From the NCBI GenBank assembly GCA_041695045.1, contig JBGFRR010000155.1, forward strand, positions 1 through 57,631: 57,631 bases of DNA. The letters run 5' to 3'. The notes beneath the pieces are model-generated. The model ran no database searches. It saw only the letters and a program-made list of their open reading frames with translations, and was not told the origin of the DNA. The number at the start of each line of letters is the position of its first letter. Position 1 is the first letter of the stretch. The position numbers and the translations under genes were made by a program. Positions 17,402 through 23,597 of the stretch are shown here, piece after piece. The DNA is from JBGFRR01 sp041695045. GTDB lineage: Bacteria; Bacteroidota; Ignavibacteria; UBA10030.

Positions 17402-18256
17402 ATGAGCGAACTCATCGCAAAACGATTTGATGAGCCGGATGAAGCTCTCTCCCTCCCCAAGATGGAAGGACAGCATCTGGTCTTGGGGGAAGTTTACGTG
17501 GGTCGATACACCTACCAACCCGGATGGCGCTGGTCCGTCCACGTCAAACCGCAGGTCGGCACGTCGAGCTGTCAGCATCATCACCAAGGCGTTGTCGTAT
17601 CGGGGAAGATCCAGTTCCTCACCGACGATGGAGCGCGACGTACATGCGGGGCCGGAGACGCCTTCGACGTCCCACCAGGGCACGACGCCTGGGTCGTGGG
17701 AGATGAGCCGTGCGTCACCATCGAGTTTCGGGGTGTACGCGACTGGGCAAAGCCTGCATTGGCCGGAGAAAGAATTCTCGCCACACTGCTCGTTACCGAC
17801 ATCGTTGGTTCAACGGCGCTGGCATCGCAGCTTGGCGACGCGGCGTGGAAGGCACTCCTCGCCCGCCACGCCGATCGTGTCCGATTGGAATTAGACCGTT
17901 TCCGCGGGTACGAGGTCAAAACGACCGGAGATGGTTTTCTTGCACTCTTTGACGGTGCAGCCCGCGCGATTCGCTGCGCTGCAGCCATTTGCCGAGCGGC
18001 GAGCGAAGACGGCATCGAGGTGCGAGCCGGCGTCCACACCGGCGAGATTGAGCACCACACGGAGGACATCCGCGGCGTGGCCGTTCACGTGGTCTCACGA
18101 GTCGGCGCTTTGGCGGGCGCTGGCGAGGTGCTCGCTTCGGCCTCAACCGTCGCGCTGCTCGAAGGGTCCGGCCTCACATTCGAAGATGCGGGCGAACACG
18201 AACTCAAAGGGTTGAGCGGTGCTCGACGACTCTACCGGCTGAGCGGCAATCCTTAA
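17402..18256 (+). CDS. cupin-class III nucleotide cyclase fusion protein
   Basis: A 284-residue protein with two modules. Residues about 20-110 form a cupin-like beta-barrel with a histidine cluster (QHHHQG at 58-63) and HDAW at about 94. Residues about 125-275 form a class III adenylate/guanylate cyclase catalytic domain, with metal aspartates D133 (VTDIVGST) and D177 (TTGDGFLALFDG) and the GVHTGE block. A soluble, ligand-gated cyclase making cAMP or cGMP is a reasonable inference; the ligand is unknown. The ATG at 17402 is preferred because the start at 17351 overlaps the preceding gene end. The stop lies only 8 nt before a restriction enzyme gene. Confidence 0.82.
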   Translation: MSELIAKRFDEPDEALSLPKMEGQHLVLGEVYVGRYTYQPGWRWSVHVKPQVGTSSCQHHHQGVVVSGKIQFLTDDGARRTCGAGDAFDVPPGHDAWVVGDEPCVTIEFRGVRDWAKPALAGERILATLLVTDIVGSTALASQLGDAAWKALLARHADRVRLELDRFRGYEVKTTGDGFLALFDGAARAIRCAAAICRAASEDGIEVRAGVHTGEIEHHTEDIRGVAVHVVSRVGALAGAGEVLASASTVALLEGSGLTFEDAGEHELKGLSGARRLYRLSGNP

Positions 18257-18264
18257 ACCCATAC

Positions 18265-19029
18265 ATGACCGAGGGCGGGCACAGATTACCAAAATTGGGT
18301 GTGTGCAGCATTTTTGAAGAAAGCAAGACAATCATCACCTGCCCCGTTCGCTTTCGTGAAGAGTGGCTCATCGCCGAAGATGCAGCACAGTTCTTTTTTG
18401 ACGCTGACGCTTCCTGGACTTCAATTGCCGAGGTCAGGCTCACCGACAGGAACGGCAATACCGCTGGCAACATTGATCTTGTTCTTGTCTCATACGATGA
18501 ACGAGGTAAGATTCTCGATTTTGGTTCGCTTGAAATCCAAGCCGTGTACATTTCTGGCAACATTCGGCGACCGTTCGAACGGTATATGTCCACCCGACGC
18601 CGATCAAGCGACTTCACTTGGAGCGGACCCAATTCTCCAAAGGCTGATTTCTTGTCGTCTTCAAGAAAGAGGCTGGCTCCGCAAATGTTGTACAAGGGTG
18701 GTATTTTGAAGGCTTGGGGTAAGAAACAAGCCGTAGCGTTGCAAACGTCGTTTTTTCAAACTCTCCCTCAATTGAAAGAAACTTCCACAACGAAGGCTGA
18801 CATCGCTTGGTTGCTTTATGATCTCAAGCTTAACAAAGCCAGCAACCGTTTCAAGCTCACTCAGAATCGAATTGTGTACACTGAGTTCGAACCTGCGCTA
18901 AGGCAGATCACAACTGCCGAGCCGGGCAGAATTGAAGAATTCATAGACGTACTCCAACAGAAACTCGATGAGAAGCTCGAAGGCAATCCACCGGACGCAC
19001 CAACGCTCACTGACATCACACTCAGTTAG
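18265..19029 (+). CDS. NotI-family type II restriction endonuclease, possibly N-terminally shortened
   Basis: A 254-residue protein. The family-wide block is clear: EEWLIAEDAAQFFF, then AGNIDLVLV and DFGSLEIQAVYISGNIRRPF, which carries the PD-(D/E)XK-type catalytic set D71, E90 and Q92 (D...ExQ as in NotI). LSSSRKRLAPQMLYKGGI and WGKKQAVALQ follow. NotI binds a metal through four cysteines near its N-terminus. Here only C14 (GVCS) and C26 (TCP) are visible before the catalytic block, and no upstream in-frame cysteine motif is readable because the cyclase gene ends 8 nt away. It pairs with the methyltransferase that begins 10 nt downstream. The region is A+T-richer by eye than its neighbours, which suggests transfer. 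Confidence 0.85.
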   Translation: MTEGGHRLPKLGVCSIFEESKTIITCPVRFREEWLIAEDAAQFFFDADASWTSIAEVRLTDRNGNTAGNIDLVLVSYDERGKILDFGSLEIQAVYISGNIRRPFERYMSTRRRSSDFTWSGPNSPKADFLSSSRKRLAPQMLYKGGILKAWGKKQAVALQTSFFQTLPQLKETSTTKADIAWLLYDLKLNKASNRFKLTQNRIVYTEFEPALRQITTAEPGRIEEFIDVLQQKLDEKLEGNPPDAPTLTDITLS

Positions 19030-19039
19030 CAAAGGTCAA

Positions 19040-19912
19040 GTGAGAGAGCAATTAGTCCTTTTCGGCGCAGCAAGGCCGAAAGTTATAAACGTTGCTTCCG
19101 TCCCACAGAGAAGTCCGTTCAGATATCCAGGCGGCAAAACTTGGTTTATCCCATACATCCGTCAATGGCTTTCTGCTTCCGACTCCACCGAAAAAGAACT
19201 CATCGAGCCTTTTGCTGGCGGTGCAATCGTCAGCCTAACTGCTGTAGCAGAGAAGAGAGTTCGGCAAGCCTTGATGGTCGAACTCGATGAGGACATTGCT
19301 GCAGTTTGGCAAGCAATACTCGGTGAAGACGGTCCGTGGCTTGCTGAAAAGATTCTCTCTTTCTCGATGACGAAATCCAATGTCGAAGGCCTCCTTTCCA
19401 AGAATCCTTCCCGGCTCAGAGACAAGGCATTCACTGTCCTGCTAAAAAACAGAGTAAGCCACGGCGGCATCCTGGCGAACGGGGCAGGTTTGCTCAAGCA
19501 CGGAGAAAACGGCAAAGGACTTTTCTCTCGTTGGTATCCGCAGACCCTGAGCAAACGAATTCTCGACATTCAGAACTACAAGTCGAATCTTCGGTTTCAA
19601 TGTTCGGATGGCTTTCAGGTTCTAAAGGACAATGCAGATAGACAAGACACCTTATTTTTCATCGATCCACCTTACACTGTTGCCGGGCGAAGATTGTATC
19701 GCTACTCCGAGATAGATCACCCCGATCTCTTTCGCGTTGTAGCACAACTCAAGGGGTCTTTCCTAATCACTTACGACAACGCAGACGAGATTAGACGATT
19801 GGCTTCAGCCAGCGCGTTTCAGATTGCTGAGATTCCAATGAAGGGAACTCACCACGACGAGAAGACTGAACTAGTAATCAGCAGAGATCTTTCTTGGCTA
19901 AAGATCATTTGA
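19040..19912 (+). CDS. D12-class DNA adenine-N6 methyltransferase
   Basis: A 290-residue methyltransferase with the D12/Dam-class motif order: FRYPGGK at about residues 26-32 (AdoMet binding), LIEPFAGGAIVSL, and catalytic DPPYTV at about 208-213 (motif IV, which in this class methylates adenine). The GTG at 19040, preceded by AAAGG and 10 nt after the endonuclease stop, is the chosen start; an upstream ATG at 18968 lies inside the endonuclease gene. It presumably protects the site cut by the NotI-family enzyme. A D12 partner suggests the target contains an adenine and so differs from the NotI site GCGGCCGC; that is inference. Confidence 0.88.
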   Translation: MREQLVLFGAARPKVINVASVPQRSPFRYPGGKTWFIPYIRQWLSASDSTEKELIEPFAGGAIVSLTAVAEKRVRQALMVELDEDIAAVWQAILGEDGPWLAEKILSFSMTKSNVEGLLSKNPSRLRDKAFTVLLKNRVSHGGILANGAGLLKHGENGKGLFSRWYPQTLSKRILDIQNYKSNLRFQCSDGFQVLKDNADRQDTLFFIDPPYTVAGRRLYRYSEIDHPDLFRVVAQLKGSFLITYDNADEIRRLASASAFQIAEIPMKGTHHDEKTELVISRDLSWLKII

Positions 19913-19952
19913 ACCTTGTGGCCGCCCAAACGAACGCATAACGGTAACAACG

Positions 19953-19995
19953 ACACCCTCCTTTACTCCATCACGAACAACGTTCTCACCTTAGG
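19953..19995 (+). pseudogene. remnant of a crotonase 5' end
   Basis: This 43-nt piece reads DTLLYSITNNVLTL, nearly the same as residues 5-18 of the PaaG-like protein starting at 20143 (STLLYSVTNNVLTI). The DNA aligns with 20156-20198 with roughly one mismatch in five. There is no start codon and the frame ends shortly after. It looks like the stump of a paralogous crotonase gene at the border of the restriction-modification island. Confidence 0.55.
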
Positions 19996-20021
19996 ACAGG
20001 TCTGAGTTTTTGTTATATTTG
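19991..20021 (+). promoter_or_regulatory. putative Bacteroidota-type promoter for the PaaG-like gene
   Basis: TTA at 19991-19993, 20 nt, then TATATTTG at 20014-20021. The -7 element is an exact TAnnTTTG and the spacing equals the other sites in this window; the -33 element is TTA rather than TTG. It lies 121 nt before the ATG, leaving a long 5' leader. Confidence 0.45.
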
Positions 20022-20142
20022 AGAGTCATTCTGTGGAGGAAAGGAAGTCCAACGCATCACGCGCCGGATTGTTCAACTTGCGAACAACCCAAACATCGAC
20101 GAGAAGTCTATCGGTAACGACTAACAATTCAGATCTGCTTTC

Positions 20143-20934
20143 ATGCCCACTTACTCCACGCTCCTCTACTCCGTTACCAACAACGTCCTCACCATCGCGC
20201 TGAATCGGCCTGAGGTGTACAACGCGCTGAACGAGGCGATGAAGAAAGAGCTGAATGATGCCCTGAGAGAAGCCGAGCGCGATGCCGGGGTGCGCTGCAT
20301 TGTCCTGCGCGGCGCCGGTGAAAAGGCGTTCTGCTCCGGTCAGGACCTCAAGGAGCATTCTGGGAAAGAAGCTCGCCGCTCGCTCAAGGAATCGCTGGAG
20401 AAGTCCTATAACCCCATGATCCGCAGAATGCGGAAGATGGAAAAGCCCATCATCGGGATGATCAACGGCGTTGCAGCGGGCGCGGGACTGAGCATCGCAT
20501 TAGCGTGCGACATGCGCATCATGGCCGAGCATGCGAAGCTGATTGAGGTGTTCATCCGCATCGCGCTCGTTCCTGATTCTGGCTCTCATTGGTTCCTGCC
20601 ACGGCTTGTTGGAATGGCCAAGGCTTTTGAATACGCCGCGCTCGGCAACGATATCAGCGCGGCGGAAGCAGAGCGAGTTGGACTTGTGAACAAAGTCGTC
20701 CCGTCAGCCGAGCTTGAGAAAACAACGATGGAGCTGGCAGAACGGTTAGCGAAGGGACCGACAAAGACCATCGGCCTCATCAAGCGCACGCTCAACAAGG
20801 CGCTTGCCTCCGACCTCGATACGCTGCTCGACTACGAGGCACGCATTCAGGAGATTGCCTCGCTCTCTGAGGATCACCAAGAGGGCGTACGGGCATTTCT
20901 GGAAAAACGCTCCGCGCAGTTTAAGGGGAAATGA
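20143..20934 (+). CDS. paaG: enoyl-CoA isomerase/hydratase, PaaG-like
   Basis: A 263-residue crotonase with the PaaG-type pattern AFCSGQDLKEH (oxyanion hole) and IALVPDSGSHWFLPRLVG, in which an aspartate takes the catalytic position; the first hydratase glutamate is absent (AGAGLSIALACD). PaaG isomerises ring-epoxide phenylacetyl-CoA to the oxepin and also acts on double-bond isomers. The other phenylacetate genes (paaABCDE, paaZ) are not next to it, so assignment to that pathway is likely but not proven. It follows the restriction-modification island and a stump of a related gene. Confidence 0.82.
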   Translation: MPTYSTLLYSVTNNVLTIALNRPEVYNALNEAMKKELNDALREAERDAGVRCIVLRGAGEKAFCSGQDLKEHSGKEARRSLKESLEKSYNPMIRRMRKMEKPIIGMINGVAAGAGLSIALACDMRIMAEHAKLIEVFIRIALVPDSGSHWFLPRLVGMAKAFEYAALGNDISAAEAERVGLVNKVVPSAELEKTTMELAERLAKGPTKTIGLIKRTLNKALASDLDTLLDYEARIQEIASLSEDHQEGVRAFLEKRSAQFKGK

Positions 20935-21006
20935 AGGCTGTCATGAGAGCGAACGGAATGACATGATGGGTTGTATTTCAGCAGCCGTTTTCGTAAGATT
21001 ATAAAG

Positions 21007-21135
21007 ATGCCACCGAAAGAATTCCGCATTCCTTTCAGTCACGAAGTCACGCTTTACGTCTATTTTTTCAATGCAGGCAAGGTCATTACGGAATACGTTG
21101 TTAAACTTCTTTTGAATGAGAAAGGGAAAGAGTAG
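21007..21135 (+). CDS. possible small protein of 42 residues
   Basis: Short open frame MPPKEFRIPFSHEVTLYVYF... ending EKGKE, with a start 73 nt after the PaaG stop. No family is recognised. It lies between catabolic genes together with another small frame at 21180-21389. The coding status is uncertain because there is no clear ribosome-binding site and no homology evidence. Confidence 0.3.
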   Translation: MPPKEFRIPFSHEVTLYVYFFNAGKVITEYVVKLLLNEKGKE

Positions 21136-21179
21136 TAGAAAGGTTTCGAAAATGGCTACAAAGAAAAGAAACCAAATGA

Positions 21180-21389
21180 ATGATAGAGGTCGATGAGATC
21201 CTAGAAAAGCTCAAGAAAATGGGGGCACAGGAAATCACCGACGAAGACCGCAAGCAGCCCTGGCACAAAGAGCACCTTAAGCAACTCGAGCGCTGGCGCA
21301 AGGAAGAGGTCGGTAAGCCATTCACGGTGAAGGAGAAACAGTACTTCTACGGCTCTCAATCCTCAAAGAACAGCAAATCGAAAGCGTAA
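21180..21389 (+). CDS. small hydrophilic protein of unknown function
   Basis: A 69-residue charged protein (MIEVDEILEKLKKMGAQEIT..., Lys-rich tail) lying 16 nt before the 3-hydroxyacyl-CoA dehydrogenase gene. The pattern LEKLKKMGAQEITDEDRKQP is helical, and the protein is probably cytoplasmic. An upstream ATG at 21152 with a better ribosome-binding site (AAAGG) is in another frame and closes after 14 codons, so either the start is at 21180 or a frameshift has separated the true N-terminus. No function can be assigned. Confidence 0.5.
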   Translation: MIEVDEILEKLKKMGAQEITDEDRKQPWHKEHLKQLERWRKEEVGKPFTVKEKQYFYGSQSSKNSKSKA

Positions 21390-21404
21390 TCTCCTCGTCT
21401 CTCC

Positions 21405-22259
21405 ATGATGAAATACTTCGGCCTCGTTGGCATGGGCACCATGGGCATCGGCATTGCTCAAGTAGCTGCTCTTGCCGGACTTGAGGTCGTTATCTACGAT
21501 ATTAATGCGACCGTGCTTCGGCATGCTCTTGAGCGTGCACGTGCAGAATTGGAGAAGGGTGTTTCGAAGGGAAAAATTGCAAGTGAAGCCGCGAACGAAG
21601 CGTTCAGCCGATTACATGCCCGTACACGGTTAGCAGACCTTGGCCACTGCGACATTGTCGTGGAAGCTGTGATCGAAGACCTTCGGGTGAAGAAAGATCT
21701 TTTCCGCCACCTTGAAGCGGACACAAAACCGACGACGATCCTGGCAACCAACACGTCATCGCTTTCCGTAACGGCTATCGCTTCGGCAGTGAAACGTCCC
21801 GAGCGTGTAGTGGGCATGCACTTCTTCAACCCCGCGCACATTATGAAGCTCGTCGAAATCGTGCAGGGACATCGAACCGGACACGAGACCATCGACCGCA
21901 CGGTGGAGTTAGCCAAACGGATGGGGAAAACTCCCGTCGTTGTGCACGATACACCGGGATTCATTGTAAATCGCATCGCCCGTCCCTTTTACGGTGAAGC
22001 GCTGCGCCTGCTCGGCGAGAATGTGGCAACAGTCGAACAAATCGACCGCCTCGCCAGAGACTCCGCCGGATTTCCGATGGGGCCGTTTGAGCTGATGGAC
22101 CTGATTGGCATCGACGTGAACTTCGCCGTTACCCAGTCGATGTACGAACAGTACTTCGGCGAGCCGCGCTATCGGCCGCATCCAATTCAAAAGCGAATGG
22201 TTGATGCAGGCCTCATCGGCAAGAAAGCAGGCCGCGGCTTTTACGAGTACAAGACCTAA
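21405..22259 (+). CDS. 3-hydroxyacyl-CoA (3-hydroxybutyryl-CoA) dehydrogenase
   Basis: A 284-residue protein of the standard Hbd/PaaH length. The N-terminal Rossmann motif is GLVGMGTMGIGIAQ, NTSSLSVTAIA and HFFNPAHIMKLVEIV surround the catalytic histidine, and the C-terminal helical domain contains DTPGFIVNRIARPFYGEALR. It oxidises 3-hydroxyacyl-CoA with NAD+. The next gene once began immediately after it: the final 31 nt around the stop are duplicated 516 nt downstream at 22754-22784 on either side of an inserted repeat element. Confidence 0.93.
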   Translation: MMKYFGLVGMGTMGIGIAQVAALAGLEVVIYDINATVLRHALERARAELEKGVSKGKIASEAANEAFSRLHARTRLADLGHCDIVVEAVIEDLRVKKDLFRHLEADTKPTTILATNTSSLSVTAIASAVKRPERVVGMHFFNPAHIMKLVEIVQGHRTGHETIDRTVELAKRMGKTPVVVHDTPGFIVNRIARPFYGEALRLLGENVATVEQIDRLARDSAGFPMGPFELMDLIGIDVNFAVTQSMYEQYFGEPRYRPHPIQKRMVDAGLIGKKAGRGFYEYKT

Positions 22260-22323
22260 GCGTTATGCTGACTTTTGTTATTGTTTTTTGGTGACTGCGA
22301 AACACTTGAAAAAAATACCACAC

Positions 22324-22350
22324 CTGCCTGCCCTGCCTGACGGCAGGCAG
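22324..22350. repeat. perfect 9-bp-stem hairpin
   Basis: CTGCCTGCC (22324-22332), a 9-nt loop CTGCCTGAC, then GGCAGGCAG (22342-22350). The loop itself resembles the left arm, so this is a degenerate tandem of a CTGCC/GGCAG unit. It lies in the first part of the insert after the dehydrogenase gene and could also act in transcript ending or mRNA protection. Confidence 0.6.
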
Positions 22351-22561
22351 GCGTTAGGCAGGGATTCACTGATTAGTGCAATGGCGGGCAGCATGGAAAA
22401 ATTTGACCCTCTTCCATACTTCCGATGGAGATGTTGTTGTGTCTATGAAGACCATGTCCAGTAACCTCTACTGAAATCTTGGGTTGAGAGGGGAAGGGCA
22501 AATCTTTCAAGAAATCTAATCTGTGAATCTGTGGTTTAACTTTCACTGAGTTACGTTTTTT

Positions 22562-22736
22562 CTCAAGTTGACCGCTGCAGTGTGTAAAGGGCTGAAGCCC
22601 TTGGGTTTTTTGTTGGTTTTTTTGTAATTCCCGACCTGAAGGTCGGGGCTATAGCCACGTCCTTTAGGGCGTGGATAGAATTTCCAACCAATATATTTAG
22701 GGGTTTTAACCCCTTCAAACAAGCGGTCAACTTGAG
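22562..22736. mobile_element. 175-nt MITE-like element with 15-bp terminal inverted repeats and four internal hairpins
   Basis: CTCAAGTTGACCGCT (22562-22576) and its exact complement AGCGGTCAACTTGAG (22722-22736) bound the unit. Inside are GGGCT-GA-AGCCC, CCCGACCT-GA-AGGTCGGG, CCACGTCC-TTTA-GGGCGTGG (one mismatch) and AGGGGTT-TT-AACCCCT. No open frame of note exists. A non-autonomous inserted element or structured repeat is the simplest reading; no transposase is present. Confidence 0.65.
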
Positions 22737-22780
22737 GTTTTTTGTTATCTTTACTTTTACGAGTACAAGACCGAAGCGCT

Positions 22781-23566
22781 ATGCCCGGCAACCAGAAAAC
22801 AAAATCCAAGAAACCCCAGCGCGCATCGGTGTACATCGTCGGTGAGTCGCCGCTGGTCGAGGAGTATGCCGGGCTGTGCGCGGAAAAGGGCTTCGACGTT
22901 TTCCTGCAATGGAATACGGCCCTACAACAGCTTCCAACATTGTCGGCCAAGCACATCAAGCGCACGAGTGTTATTCCCAAGTCGGTCTCTGTCGGTCTGG
23001 AACTCACGAACACAGACACCCAAGCGAAGCAAGCTAATCTCAAGCGACTCGACCGCGCACTTCCTCCAACCGCTCTGATTCTCACTTCATCGATTACCGT
23101 GACGACGGCCGAGCAGAGCCAGTGGATCTCCGGCCGTTATCGGCTCTGCGGATTTTCAGCGCTTCCGTCGTTCGTGCGCGGTACCCGAGTCGAAGTCGCC
23201 CCCGGCTTTGCCACAGCACGAGCAACAGTGGAGGTCGTTCAGCGATTCTTTCAATCGCTGGGAAAATCCATTGAAGTGGTGCAAGACCGTGTGGGGATGG
23301 TGCTTCCACGCATTGTCTGTCAACTCGTGAACGAAGCGGCGTTTGCGATACAGGAGGAAGTTGCCTCGCCGCAGGACATCGACACTGCAATGAAGTTAGG
23401 AACAAATTATCCCTATGGCCCCATCGAGTGGGGCAACAGAATCGGCTTTAACCATGTGTATCAAGTCCTCCAGGCGCTTCAAACCGACCTGCAGGAAGAA
23501 CGGTATCGGATTTCTCCGCTGCTCACAGCGTTGGCGCAAACAGGCGAATGGTGGAAAAAGAAGTAA
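22781..23566 (+). CDS. 3-hydroxyacyl-CoA dehydrogenase C-terminal-domain protein
   Basis: A 261-residue protein. The second half matches the 3-hydroxyacyl-CoA dehydrogenase C-terminal fold (IEVVQDRVGMVLPRIVCQLVNEA..., AMKLGTNYPYGPIEWGNRIG). The first half resembles a decayed Rossmann domain without a clear GxGxxG. It may be a partner or structural subunit of the preceding dehydrogenase rather than an active enzyme. The ATG at 22781 (MPGNQKTKSKK) lies in the second copy of the 31-bp repeat; an upstream in-frame start at 22742 would use codons from the inserted element and is not preferred. Confidence 0.8.
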   Translation: MPGNQKTKSKKPQRASVYIVGESPLVEEYAGLCAEKGFDVFLQWNTALQQLPTLSAKHIKRTSVIPKSVSVGLELTNTDTQAKQANLKRLDRALPPTALILTSSITVTTAEQSQWISGRYRLCGFSALPSFVRGTRVEVAPGFATARATVEVVQRFFQSLGKSIEVVQDRVGMVLPRIVCQLVNEAAFAIQEEVASPQDIDTAMKLGTNYPYGPIEWGNRIGFNHVYQVLQALQTDLQEERYRISPLLTALAQTGEWWKKK

Positions 23567-23597
23567 ACCGTTCTTACATTCCAAAAGAGGAATCGCT

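Larger units (their letters stand above)
22238..22784. repeat. 31-bp direct repeats enclosing a 485-bp non-coding insert
   Basis: Positions 22238-22268 and 22754-22784 are direct copies with 29 of 31 bases identical, beginning CTTTTACGAGTACAAGACC. The first covers the dehydrogenase stop codon, the second the start codon of the next gene. Between them is 485 nt without a credible gene: one 9-bp hairpin, an A+T-rich stretch, and a 175-nt unit with terminal inverted repeats. This looks like an insertion that split a once-adjacent gene pair and duplicated its junction. Confidence 0.75.

Noticed and set aside
22238..23566. The two dehydrogenase-type genes as one original fused gene
   Set aside because: The 31-bp repeat joins them in different frames; the original layout was two neighbouring genes with a stop between.
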